The notes: generated by a model not told the origin, from the letters alone. Counted from the stretch's first letter, positions 46,923 through 55,848 are shown. The stretch: DNA of 64,000 bases from Loktanella sp. 3ANDIMAR09 (GCF_001420005.1 NZ_LJAK01000001.1:62001-126000); one strand, 5' to 3'. Numbers and translations are program-made.

Positions 46923-47432
46923 ATGAAGAAACTGATTATCCCTTTCGCCATGGTCATCATCGGGGCTGGGGCCGGGGCCGGCGCGGCCTTTTTCACGCGG
47001 CCACCGCTGCCGGAGGCAGGCGCTGACCTCGCCGAAACAGACCCCTGCGGTCCAGCCCAGACGACCGTTGCGGAAAATGCCGACCCGCAGCCGATCGAGA
47101 CAGGGCAGGATTCGGAATTCGCCGTGCTTGGCAAACAGTTCATCGTGCCGGTGATCGAGGGTGAGGCACTGACGGCCATGATGCTGGTTTCCATCAGTAT
47201 CGAAGTGCCGACCGGCCAGACAAACGACATTTATGACCGTGAGCCACGTTTGCGCGACAGCATGCTTCAGGACCTTTTCGCGCACGCGAACATCGGTGGG
47301 TTCTCAGGGAACTATACCGAAAACAGCAAAATGCAGATCCTGCGCACCGATCTCTTGCGCAGCGCACGTGATATCGTGGGTGAAACAGCGCTCGATGTTC
47401 TCGTCCTTGACATCATCAAGCAGGACGTCTGA
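46923..47432 (+). CDS. FliL-like basal-body-associated protein (first of two)
   Basis: A 169-residue protein with one N-terminal transmembrane helix (IPFAMVIIGAGAGAGAAFF) and a periplasmic FliL-like domain. The block FIVPVIEGEALTAMMLVSISIEVP is followed by LRDSMLQDLFAHANIGGF and LLRSARDIVGETALDVLVLDI. FliL rings support stator function in other bacteria. A second FliL-type gene lies at 55849-56334, so this window encodes two. It closes the flgB operon and ends 1 bp from the convergent downstream gene. Confidence 0.75.
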   Translation: MKKLIIPFAMVIIGAGAGAGAAFFTRPPLPEAGADLAETDPCGPAQTTVAENADPQPIETGQDSEFAVLGKQFIVPVIEGEALTAMMLVSISIEVPTGQTNDIYDREPRLRDSMLQDLFAHANIGGFSGNYTENSKMQILRTDLLRSARDIVGETALDVLVLDIIKQDV

Positions 47433-47433
47433 T

Positions 47434-47820
47434 TCACCAATCGGTCCGGCGCATGCGATCCTTTTTATGCTGAGCCTTCGCCTGAACATGCAGCGTCTCG
47501 ATCGCAGTGCGGCGACCGAAACTGCCACGGAGTTTTTCAATCTGGGCGGCCTTGCGTACCAACGTTCGCGCCAGCTCTCCGTTAAGATCCGCCTGCCTTG
47601 TCGCGATCCAAGTTTGCCACAGCGCATCTGACCCGGAAAGAAAAGCCGCATCTGGTGGGGTCGCAGCACGATCATGCAATCGCGCCTGATCGGTGGCAAG
47701 GCAATGCAATTGCTGGCGGATTGCCCTTTCGGTCCGCGCAAGCTGCGCCATTTCCGCCTGATCCGCCTGATAAATCGCCTCGGTGACGCGCATCATCGCA
47801 TCATATGCACTGTGCCGCAT
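47434..47820 (-). CDS. Helical protein downstream of flhB, FliJ-like candidate
   Basis: A 128-residue, strongly basic and helical protein: AMMRVTEAIYQADQAEMAQLARTERAIRQQLHCLATDQARLHDRAA, then two further helices (WIATRQADLNGELARTLVRKAAQIEKLRG). Its size and long coiled coils resemble the FliJ export stalk, which is otherwise absent from the window; the identification is weak. The ATG at 47820 shares one base with the normal-frame flhB stop (TGATG), so it was meant to be translated as a separate product. Because of the upstream frameshift its frame is now open from flhB. Confidence 0.65.
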   Translation of the reverse strand: MRHSAYDAMMRVTEAIYQADQAEMAQLARTERAIRQQLHCLATDQARLHDRAATPPDAAFLSGSDALWQTWIATRQADLNGELARTLVRKAAQIEKLRGSFGRRTAIETLHVQAKAQHKKDRMRRTDW

Positions 47821-48897
47821 CACGTGGTCGCCGCCTTCTTGCGCATTCTTTGCGCAAATCGAATGGCTGTCGCGACTGCCTGAAAATGCTCCGCCGCGAT
47901 CTCTTCGCCAATACCAACGGTTCCATGCAGCGCGCGCGGTGGGCGGGTCGGAATGGATCGGCACCTGGTGCTCCATCGCGATTTTTCTGATCCGTGCTGC
48001 GATTTCGTCCACACCTTTGGCCACGCAGACCGGTGCCCGACCGCGACCGCCTCCCCACTGCAAGGCCACCGCATAGTGGGTGGGGTTTACGATCACCACA
48101 CTGGCCTGCGGCACGTCCGCCAGCATCTGATGGGTTGCAATGTCCATGCCTTTTTGCCGGCGGCGTTGTTTCATCGCCGGATCACCTTCGGCGTTTTTCA
48201 TCTCGTCCATCAGCTCCTTGCGAGACATCCGATGCTTTCGCAGGTGCTCTGCACGCTGAAACAGGAAATCAACGACACCCAGACTGACCGAGATGCACAG
48301 AACGATCGCCAGCAACTTGATCGTCATCTGCCCCAAAGCGACAATGATCACGGCCGGATCCGATGTGACACTTGCCAACACCTGCGCGCGTTCCGACTGC
48401 AGGTACAACCCCAGGACCACAGAATAGAGCATCAGTTTCAGAAAACTCTTGGCGAATTCAAACAGCCCTTGGCGACCAAATTTGTTTTTGATCCCCGCGA
48501 GCGGTGAAATTCTGTTCCACTTGGGTGCAAGCTTGGTTGGGGCCACGACGAAGGCCTGCTGCGCAACAACCGACAAGAGCGCAAAGGCGGCAGGCAATGC
48601 AAACCATGGACCAAGGGCCAGAACAACGGCCCCCGCCGTCCCGCCCAGTACCGGTTGCAAGCCACCATCGCGCGTGAGTTCGGCCAAACGGTCCGCCTGT
48701 TCGAGGAACAGTCGCAGTTGCGTGCCTACCGCAACCATGCTCGCCCCGCCCCACACGACCAACGCTGTCAGCAAACCAGCATAGGCGGCTGCCGTGATCA
48801 GGTCGGTTGATTTTGCGACTTCCCCCTTGCGCCGCGCATCATCCAGTTTTTTCTGACTGGGTTCGTGTTCCTTATCGTCCGAATTTTCATCGCTCAT
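47820..48897 (-). pseudogene. flhB: Flagellar export protein FlhB, interrupted by a frameshift
   Basis: FlhB is the export-gate switch protein. The N terminus (EPSQKKLDDARRKGEVAKSTDL), four membrane helices, and the autocleavage motif NPTH with its following cytoplasmic domain are intact up to VPIHSDPPTARA (residue 323). There the frame shifts. The rest of the expected domain, ALHGTVGIGEEIAAEHFQAV to RMRKKAATT, is in the +1 frame and ends at 47820. The break lies in a GCGCGCGCG run at 47930-47938; adding back two bases would give a normal 359-residue protein. Read as it stands, the frame misses this end and runs into the next gene, giving a 487-residue fusion. It could be a true mutation, slippage or sequencing error. 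Confidence 0.85.
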
Positions 48898-49664
48898 GGA
48901 AATGCTCCATCAGGATCGCTGACAAGCCGTTCCATCGCTGCCAACCAGACCTCCAACATCACGGGCGCACTCAGAAATAACAACAAGAGCCCACCGGCCG
49001 TGATGGCAGGCGCCCCGACAAAGCTGACCATCAACTGCGGCATCGCCCGGTTGATCACGCCCAGTGTCAAATTATACATGAGCGACGCCATCACGAATGG
49101 CCCCGCCAGCGTGAAACCCAAGGCAAAGATGCGTGCCACCGCTGCCAGACCGACCTCTGCGATGACCGAAGGTTCAAGCAGCACCCCGATCGGGGCAAGC
49201 GCATAGGTTTCGATCATATAAGACGCGAAATCCGTGTGCAGCCCCATCAATGCCACGAGCGCCAGACCGGCGACGACCAGAACCTGGCCGATTGCGGGCT
49301 GTGGATCGACCCCGGCCGTCCCTCCGAAAATCTGACTCAACGATGTGGACTGTGCCGCAATCATGCCCGCAATCTGAAGTGCGAACACGAAAAACCGCAA
49401 AAGCAGGCCGAAAAACAGTCCTGCAATTACCTCCGGGGCCAATATGGCCGCGGCTCCCTGTGGCGTCGCCGGGATTGCTCCCACCGTCCCAACCATTACC
49501 GGCAGGACGATCAGGGTGAACGCGACCGCGATACCGAAACGCACTCTGACGGGGATGGATTGCTCCCCGAATGCGGGCAGGATTGCGACCATCGCACCAA
49601 TTCGCAAAAATACAACAGCCATGGCCCATAAGGTCGTTTGCGAAAGCGTCAGCAGCGCATCCAT
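48894..49664 (-). CDS. fliR: Flagellar export protein FliR
   Basis: A 256-residue inner-membrane protein with about six hydrophobic segments. Matching blocks are MVAILPAFGEQSIPVRVRFGIAVAFTLIVLPV, FVFALQIAGMIAAQSTSLSQIFGGTAGVD and GFTLAGPFVMASLMYNLTLGVINRAMPQL. Together with FliP and FliQ it builds the export gate. It overlaps flhB by 4 bp (ATGA) at its end and flhA by one base at its start, so the minus-strand order flhA-fliR-flhB is coupled. Confidence 0.93.
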   Translation of the reverse strand: MDALLTLSQTTLWAMAVVFLRIGAMVAILPAFGEQSIPVRVRFGIAVAFTLIVLPVMVGTVGAIPATPQGAAAILAPEVIAGLFFGLLLRFFVFALQIAGMIAAQSTSLSQIFGGTAGVDPQPAIGQVLVVAGLALVALMGLHTDFASYMIETYALAPIGVLLEPSVIAEVGLAAVARIFALGFTLAGPFVMASLMYNLTLGVINRAMPQLMVSFVGAPAITAGGLLLLFLSAPVMLEVWLAAMERLVSDPDGAFP

Positions 49665-51754
49665 CAGGCTGCCACCAGCCCCACCAGTGACGGCCTTGCC
49701 TCGATACCGATCTCTTCGAATGACAAAACGGGGTTCATGATGCCCCGCGCGGCCATCACGGTGCGCAGGAACTTGCGCCGACGTACCGATGTAACGACTG
49801 CCGCCAGAGTGCCATGTGCTGCGGCCTGTTCCAGTTTGGCTGCGATCCCATCAGCCAACCTGTTGAATTCATCCGGCGGCAATGCCACGTCCGCAATCCC
49901 GCCGCCTCGGTCGCTTCGTACCTCAAAGGTGCTGAATGCCTCTTCCCACTCCGGAGCAAGCTGCACCAAGGGTATCGTGCCGTCGGGCCTTCGGATTTCG
50001 GCCACAAGCTGAAATCCAAGCCGTTGCCGGACCTGTTCCGTGATAGCCTCGACCGACTGCTGGCCTTGGCGGGCCTCTGCGATTGCTTCGAGGATCAAGG
50101 GCAGGTTGCGGATTGATACACGTTCTTCAAGTAGTTGTCGCAATACAGCCAGCAGGATATCCATCGGGACCCTGTCGGGCATCAGTTCATCCAGCAACCT
50201 TCGGTTTGCCTCTGCCCGCGACTGGTCGGACAGCTGCACCATCTCGTCCAGCCGTCGGCGCAGTGCCTTGTGCGAGAGCAAACGCGCAAAATTCCGTTTC
50301 ACGATCTCGAGCAGATGCGTGGCCAGCACCTCTGCCGGTTGTACCGTGGTCAATCCGGCAAAGGCGGCCTCTTCTTGCCGGGCCGTATCGATCCAGCGCG
50401 CAGGAGCACCGTAAACCGGTTCGGCGACCGCCTCGCCAGGCAAGGAGGTTCCCCCCTCGGGCAGCAGGGCAAGCAGCTTGTCTGATCGCAGGACATCCCG
50501 AACCTGTTCAACCCCCTGCACATGGATCACGTAACTGCCCGCCGGCAAGCTCGCATTGTCCGTCAGCCGCACCTCAGGAAGCAAAACGCCGTAGGTCGTC
50601 GCGATATGTTTGCGCATGTTGATGATGCGCGCATCCAGCCCCGTACCAGGATCAATCACCATATCCACAAGATCAGGCGCGAATTCGACATGGATATCAT
50701 CGAGATCCAGAAAATCACCGATTGAGCGTTCTGGCGTGTGATCCTCTGCGCCGCGATCAGATGCAACTTGCAATGCGGCCCTGGTTCGCTGTGCCTGATG
50801 CCCGAGCCAGGCACATGCACCCAGAACCGCCGCGCCGATAATAAACGGAAGAAACGGCAATCCCGGCACCAAGGCAAACAACGCCAGCAATACCGCGACC
50901 GTGGCCAATGCAGCCGGGTGTCGGCCCAGTTGATCAACCAATGCCAAATCTGTTGAACCGGTGGCCCCGCCACGAGCCAGCAGCAACGCCGATGCAATCG
51001 AGATGATGACGGCTGGTATCTGACTGACCAATCCATCTCCGACCGTCAGGATTGCGTATGTTTCGAATGCCTCGCCGAACGGCATGCCCATCACAGCGAT
51101 GCCGATGACCAAACCGACGACCAGATTGAGGGCTGTGATCAGTAGCCCTGCAACCGCGTCGCCCTTGACGAATTTCGATGCCCCATCAAGCGAGCCGAAA
51201 AAGGTTGTCTCCGCCTGTTCCCTCTCGCGGCGAGCCTTTGCCTCTGCGTGGTCAATTGCGCCTGCTGCGACATCGCTGTCGATGGCGAGTTGCTTGCCCG
51301 GCATCGCATCCAGCGCAAAGCGCGCCCCGACCTCGGCCATTCTGGTCGCACCTTTGTTGATCACGACGAAATTCACGATCAACAGAACGCAGAAGACGAC
51401 AACACCGAGCACTGCGTTTCCGCCCATGACGAACATGGCAAATCCCTCGATCACCTCACCCGCCGCGTCGGTGCCGGTATGGCCTTCGCCGATGATCAGC
51501 TTGGTCGAACTGACATTGAGCGACAGGCGAAGCATGAGTGACGCAAGCAGCACGGTCGGAAATGCCGAGAAATCAAGCGGTCTTTCGATGAAAAGTGTCA
51601 CCGTGAAAATCAGGATTGCCAAGGCAAATGATGCCGCGAGGCCGATATCAAGGACAATCGCCGGCATCGGCAGAATCATCATGACGATGATCGCCATAAG
51701 CATCAGCGCGAGGGCGATCGTTGGTTGAAACGCGAAACTACCGATCCCCCTCAT
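49664..51754 (-). CDS. flhA: Flagellar export protein FlhA
   Basis: A 696-residue protein. The N-terminal membrane part (about residues 1-320) contains LLASLMLRLSLNVSSTKLIIGEGHTG and the FHIPEP signature region around VGARFALDAMPGKQLAIDSD, and the C-terminal half is the cytosolic ring domain (HIVEIVKRNFARLLSHKALRRRLDEMVQ). It forms the nonameric export platform. I chose the ATG at 51754; a TTG at 51772 is in frame. The 131-bp spacer to 51886 on the same strand suggests its own promoter. Confidence 0.95.
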   Translation of the reverse strand: MRGIGSFAFQPTIALALMLMAIIVMMILPMPAIVLDIGLAASFALAILIFTVTLFIERPLDFSAFPTVLLASLMLRLSLNVSSTKLIIGEGHTGTDAAGEVIEGFAMFVMGGNAVLGVVVFCVLLIVNFVVINKGATRMAEVGARFALDAMPGKQLAIDSDVAAGAIDHAEAKARREREQAETTFFGSLDGASKFVKGDAVAGLLITALNLVVGLVIGIAVMGMPFGEAFETYAILTVGDGLVSQIPAVIISIASALLLARGGATGSTDLALVDQLGRHPAALATVAVLLALFALVPGLPFLPFIIGAAVLGACAWLGHQAQRTRAALQVASDRGAEDHTPERSIGDFLDLDDIHVEFAPDLVDMVIDPGTGLDARIINMRKHIATTYGVLLPEVRLTDNASLPAGSYVIHVQGVEQVRDVLRSDKLLALLPEGGTSLPGEAVAEPVYGAPARWIDTARQEEAAFAGLTTVQPAEVLATHLLEIVKRNFARLLSHKALRRRLDEMVQLSDQSRAEANRRLLDELMPDRVPMDILLAVLRQLLEERVSIRNLPLILEAIAEARQGQQSVEAITEQVRQRLGFQLVAEIRRPDGTIPLVQLAPEWEEAFSTFEVRSDRGGGIADVALPPDEFNRLADGIAAKLEQAAAHGTLAAVVTSVRRRKFLRTVMAARGIMNPVLSFEEIGIEARPSLVGLVAA

Positions 51755-51885
51755 GGCAAGGACCGAATGCAAACTGCGACCGATAGCGGATTCAATTGGA
51801 ATAGGACCTGCATTCTGCGTGGCATAGAATTGCCTTCCATCAACTTAATCACGCTACAAAATAGGGTATCAGGATTACCAAATTG

Positions 51886-53979
51886 TCACTGCGTGATGGG
51901 CGGCGGCAGTTGAAACCGGCCAAGTAGAGCATCCACAGTAGCCCGCGCTTCATTCGCATCCGCGATCAATGCCCGACCACTCGACAGTGGGGTGAGCGGA
52001 TCGACTGCGATGGGGGGCCGCGTCGCAAGAATGGCCGCCGATTGTAGTAGCGGGTCATCCGTTCCAGACAATTGTACCCAGTCGCCATCGCGCCAGGCTG
52101 TGTCCATTTCATCCTCAACCGGCGGCCACGGCTCCGCTGCCAGGATTGCTGCTGCGCGCGACGTCGCAATACCCGCCAGCGCAATCTGCGCTTGGGCGGC
52201 ATCATCCATTTGCATGAATGCCATCGCACGAAGATATCGGCGTTCCCCCATTGCGCCACCGGTAGCAGGGCCAGCAAGCAGCACAGCGGCGCGTTCTGGC
52301 AGACTCATCGTCAACAAACGGGCCGCGATCATATTCCGAACCTCCGCATTGGGTCGCAGCGCGTCACCACTGAATGCAAAGTCCAGAAACGATCCGTCCG
52401 CTGCTGTTTCTACGATGCGTTTTGAAACTTCGGTCCACGCAGGCATGATCTCATCACCATCGGCGGTCGCCGCTGCGCGCAAGCTGGCCAGCGCTGCCGG
52501 GAGATCCCCGTTTCGGGCATAGGCAAGTCCCAACGCTGTCCGCAATTCGTTCGCAATCGGTTCGTTCCGGTTCGCAAAAATCAGATCTTCCAGACGGCCA
52601 ATCATGGCATCATGGACGCGATCATCATCTTCCAACATCATGTTCAGAAGACGAAGGACATCATCTGGCGGCATGTTCGGGTCCTCGGAAAAGCCTGCGA
52701 ACAACATGGCGCGGGCCGCGTCAACATCACCATCGGCCACTAGAATTTCGGTCTGAACCACCGCAGCTTCTGTTGTGAAAAGAGCCTCTTTCTGACCGGT
52801 GGCCAACACCAGTTTTGCAGCATCTGGGGCATCTATCCGGCGCAGCCCCTCTGCAAGGCGAGGAGCGATGAGCACCTGCAAATGCCCGGGAAGCGTTTTG
52901 AACTTCTGCATGATCTGATTGACGTCCCACTCCGCTGGCGAAGGGCGTGCGCTGTCGGCGGCGAGCGCCCAGAGAGGGGCCATGCCCGGACAGTTCAACT
53001 GCGTTCGAAGTGTCTCGGACGCTGGCGGAATATTGTCGAAAACTTGCGCAAGTGTGCGTAAAGCCAGACGTGACCTGCTCTGCACGCCGTCGAGTTCCAG
53101 CGTGCGGATCGCCTCTTGTCCAAAACCGTAATAGACATAGGCGCGGGCCAATGCTTCGACCGCGGCCGGGTCAAACCGGTCACTGCCATCAGTCATGACC
53201 GCGCGAGCCTGTGCCAGACGCGCACCAAAAGGCACGTCGTCGCCGTACCACATGGTCACATCGAACACATCTTCGGACCAGCAGAGGTCTGGAGGTGGCG
53301 CTACTTCTGGCACATCGCGCGCTGAACGCAGGACCAGACCAGGTGCAGCCTGAAGCGGGCGATCCGGCGTCGCAGACATGACCGGCGCGGTGCCTGCATC
53401 TTGGGCCCCGCCCGCGCCCGTCAGGGTCAGGACCCCACGGGTCGATGCCTTTGCCAGTGTTTCGACCAAACTACGTTCGAAACCCACCAGATCGATGGAT
53501 GGCCCAGCGATCGCCGCGATCGCACCACGATCAAGCGCAATCGCGGGCCCGCCAACCGTGATTGGCAGCATCAGTTCGGAGGTTGTGGCCGCGTCCGGCA
53601 AAAACGGGTCTTGTCCAGATCGGTTCGGCGTCGGTACGGACTCGTCTGTCACGTCAACCACGATAAATCTGTCGCGAAAAGAAAAGGCTGTAGCGCGACA
53701 CTGACATGCCAGTTTGATCGAGAAAACATTGCCCGCAGTTGACACATCCGCCACCCGGTCGCGTCGGATGCGCTGAAATACACGCGTGAGGTCAAGGTCG
53801 AGAGGTGCTGCAACGCGCAGGTCATAACCTGTCTCCGTGCGCGTGAGGCTCCAGTCGTTTATATTTTCGACCGGTACAGTCACGCGGGTAAAACCATCAT
53901 GATCCCCTGACAAAACGGTGCCGGCCCAGGCGAATGAAGGACAAAACAGAAAAAAGAGGACCACACGCACCAGTGTCAT
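51886..53979 (-). CDS. Large secreted protein coupled to motA, function unknown
   Basis: A 697-residue protein with a signal peptide (MTLVRVVLFFLFCPSFAWA). Residues 20-115 form a beta-rich block (DGFTRVTVPVENINDWSLTRT, then RDRFIVVDV) resembling an AMIN-type domain. The rest is mostly short helical pairs, as in a tetratricopeptide-like solenoid (ALGLAYARNGDLPAALASLRAAA, AARLLTMSLPERAAVLLAGPA). It could be periplasmic and bind peptidoglycan or a ring. Its start overlaps the motA stop by 4 bp, so it is coupled to the stator gene. I do not recognise an established family; a motor or envelope-anchoring role is inference. Confidence 0.72.
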   Translation of the reverse strand: MTLVRVVLFFLFCPSFAWAGTVLSGDHDGFTRVTVPVENINDWSLTRTETGYDLRVAAPLDLDLTRVFQRIRRDRVADVSTAGNVFSIKLACQCRATAFSFRDRFIVVDVTDESVPTPNRSGQDPFLPDAATTSELMLPITVGGPAIALDRGAIAAIAGPSIDLVGFERSLVETLAKASTRGVLTLTGAGGAQDAGTAPVMSATPDRPLQAAPGLVLRSARDVPEVAPPPDLCWSEDVFDVTMWYGDDVPFGARLAQARAVMTDGSDRFDPAAVEALARAYVYYGFGQEAIRTLELDGVQSRSRLALRTLAQVFDNIPPASETLRTQLNCPGMAPLWALAADSARPSPAEWDVNQIMQKFKTLPGHLQVLIAPRLAEGLRRIDAPDAAKLVLATGQKEALFTTEAAVVQTEILVADGDVDAARAMLFAGFSEDPNMPPDDVLRLLNMMLEDDDRVHDAMIGRLEDLIFANRNEPIANELRTALGLAYARNGDLPAALASLRAAATADGDEIMPAWTEVSKRIVETAADGSFLDFAFSGDALRPNAEVRNMIAARLLTMSLPERAAVLLAGPATGGAMGERRYLRAMAFMQMDDAAQAQIALAGIATSRAAAILAAEPWPPVEDEMDTAWRDGDWVQLSGTDDPLLQSAAILATRPPIAVDPLTPLSSGRALIADANEARATVDALLGRFQLPPPITQ

Positions 53980-54845
53980 GCCGCGTCCTTTCTGACTGAT
54001 TTCATCGCTTCCTCAAGCGCGGCAAACGAGGGCCGCAGATGCGACGGCGTGTTCTGACGTCCGACTTCGATACATATGTTAGGGGCATGTTGGTGAAGGT
54101 TTGCGACCAGAATCTCGCGTACTAATTTGGCGAAATGCGCATCCTCTTCGATGACGGCCCTGACCCTTGCCGAAAAGGGGCCGACAAATCCGTAGGCCAG
54201 AAAAACCCCCAGAAAAGTCCCGACCAACGCACCGCCAATCATTTTCCCCAAAATTTCAGGCGGCTGGTCAATTGAACCCATTGTCTTGATGACGCCCAGA
54301 ACGGCCGCGACGATACCAAGCGCCGGCAACCCGTCTGCAACCGATTGCAAGGCGTGAGTGCTGTGCAGTTTGTGATGAAGCGTCGCCTCGATCCGGTTTT
54401 CCAGCACCTCTTCAACCTGATGCGGATCGTCATAATTCATCGACGCGGATCGCAACGTGTCGCAGATGATTGCCACGATTTCATCGTCTGCCGCGATCCT
54501 GGGGTATTTGGCGAAAATCGCAGAGCTGGCAGGGTCCTCGATATGGCCCTCGATTTCGACAGGATTGGCGCGATTCAATCGAATCAGTTCAAACAAAAGA
54601 CACATGAGGTCTTGGTAATCAGACTGCCGCCATTTCGGCCCCTTGAACACCTTGCCGACATCACGAACGGTATGTTTGATCGTCGACATGTCATTTGAAA
54701 TGACAAAAGCGCCCAGTGCCGCCCCCCCAATCATGATCATTTCAAAAGGCAAGGCCTTGAGGATGATCCCCATCTTGCCACCGGCCAAAAGGTAACCGCC
54801 AAACACCATGACAAAAACGATTGCAATTCCGGCCAGGCCCAGCAT
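53976..54845 (-). CDS. motA: Flagellar motor stator protein MotA
   Basis: A 289-residue inner-membrane protein with four hydrophobic segments. Residues 1-50 (GIAIVFVMVFGGYLLAGGKMGIILKALPFEMIMIGGAALGAFVIS) and 180-225 (ALQSVADGLPALGIVAAVLGVIKTMGS, GALVGTFLGVFLAYGFVGPFSARVRA) match MotA. A cytoplasmic domain with RSASMNYDDPHQVEEVLENRIEA lies between them. With MotB it forms the ion-driven stator. motB is not seen in the window. Upstream lies a MotE-like gene, 83 bp away. Confidence 0.95.
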   Translation of the reverse strand: MLGLAGIAIVFVMVFGGYLLAGGKMGIILKALPFEMIMIGGAALGAFVISNDMSTIKHTVRDVGKVFKGPKWRQSDYQDLMCLLFELIRLNRANPVEIEGHIEDPASSAIFAKYPRIAADDEIVAIICDTLRSASMNYDDPHQVEEVLENRIEATLHHKLHSTHALQSVADGLPALGIVAAVLGVIKTMGSIDQPPEILGKMIGGALVGTFLGVFLAYGFVGPFSARVRAVIEEDAHFAKLVREILVANLHQHAPNICIEVGRQNTPSHLRPSFAALEEAMKSVRKDAA

Positions 54846-54928
54846 CCAGCGTTTTCCCTCTGATCATTCTGTCTCGGGCAACCGCCCGCCGCACGGTATG
54901 GCAGCAGAAGTTTAAGATTCCCTTTGCC

Positions 54929-55483
54929 TCATCCGTCAGGGGCGTTGGCGTTGCGTCCTGCCAGCACGACGCTGATGGAATAGGCATGCTCCGGCGGGAC
55001 CAGGGTCATGATTTGTGCCGCGGCTTCGGCGCTCATCAGGCCTAGAAATCCGGCGGCGAAATCCGGCGACATCTGACTGAACAGATCTGCTGCCTGCTTG
55101 GGTTTCATCCCCTCGTAGACCGCTACCAGGCGGTCGACATCGGTTTCTGCAGCCACATCCACTTGCGCGATTGTCGCGCTCAGCGCCTCTTCGGCTGCCA
55201 CTAACTGCGCCAGCCGCTCTGCGGCTTCCTGTTCTGCCAGCAACAGTGCGCGCATCCGCGCAGCGATGGCATCTTCGCGTTCCTTGACACGGGCCTCACG
55301 CTGTTGGAACGCCGCATTCAGCGCCGCCACCCCCTCGCCAGAGGCGGATGCCGCGACGGCAGCGGGGTCCGCTTGCTGCGTTTCCTCCGCCATGGCTGGA
55401 CCGGCAACTGACAGTCGCACGATTGCCGAAAGCACCAGCAAACCGGCAAGCGCATGCAATGTACCGCCCTGGGATCGGATCAT
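54929..55483 (-). CDS. MotE-like protein with MgtE-N type domain
   Basis: A 184-residue protein. It has an N-terminal signal or anchor segment (LAGLLVLSAIVRLSVAGPAMA), a long coiled coil (about 55-120, REARVKEREDAIAARMRALLLAEQEAAERLAQLVAAEE) and a C-terminal MgtE-N-like block, MKPKQAADLFSQMSPDFAAGFLGLMSAEAAAQIMTLV. This layout matches MotE, a periplasmic chaperone of MotC in rhizobia. There is no motC here, so its partner is unclear. The start overlaps the upstream gene's stop by 4 bp, and motA is next downstream. Confidence 0.78.
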   Translation of the reverse strand: MIRSQGGTLHALAGLLVLSAIVRLSVAGPAMAEETQQADPAAVAASASGEGVAALNAAFQQREARVKEREDAIAARMRALLLAEQEAAERLAQLVAAEEALSATIAQVDVAAETDVDRLVAVYEGMKPKQAADLFSQMSPDFAAGFLGLMSAEAAAQIMTLVPPEHAYSISVVLAGRNANAPDG

Positions 55484-55833
55484 GCGGGAGCCTGCTCGCC
55501 AGTGCCAACCCGAAAGGGGTTCGGTTTTTTAACGGGCGGCGTTTGATCCTGCGGCAGATCATGCATTGCTGCCACAAGCAGTTCGAGATGACGCGCGGCG
55601 GCCTCTGCCCGTTCGCTCACCTCACCCAGCGTCGACACTGACGTCTGCGCTGTTTCCTGCGCGGCAAGGACCGATGTCGACAGATCACTGACCTGCGTGC
55701 TCAACGCGGTCACGGCACCGCCGACACCCCTTTCAAGGTCAGTGAACTGCCGCAACCGGCGCGACAGCACATGGCAGTAAAAACCGGCCCCGAGTGCACC
55801 TGACACCAACAAAATATCGGAAATCAATTCCAT
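55480..55833 (-). CDS. Small membrane protein between fliL and motE-like gene
   Basis: A 117-residue protein with one N-terminal transmembrane helix (ISDILLVSGALGAGFYCHVLS). A helical, probably coiled-coil region (LSTQVSDLSTSVLAAQETAQTSV, then SERAEAAARHLELLVAAM) and a proline-rich tail follow. No domain family is recognisable. It overlaps the MotE-like gene by 4 bp (ATGA) and follows fliL after 15 bp, so it belongs to the motor operon. A membrane protein required for rotation (MotF) is known from Rhodobacter sphaeroides; I cannot tell whether this is its relative. Confidence 0.65.
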   Translation of the reverse strand: MELISDILLVSGALGAGFYCHVLSRRLRQFTDLERGVGGAVTALSTQVSDLSTSVLAAQETAQTSVSTLGEVSERAEAAARHLELLVAAMHDLPQDQTPPVKKPNPFRVGTGEQAPA

Positions 55834-55848
55834 GACATAGCAACCTTT

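Noticed and set aside
47434-48897. A single 487-residue FlhB-like protein with a long C-terminal extension
   Set aside because: The segment after PPTARA is not FlhB-like, while the real FlhB ending lies in the +1 frame and its stop abuts the next gene's ATG. A frameshift explains this better than a natural fusion, though it is worth testing.
51795-51835. A sigma-54-like element (TGGCATAGAATTGCC) upstream of flhA
   Set aside because: The spacing between GG and GC is 9 bp, not the required 10, on either strand.
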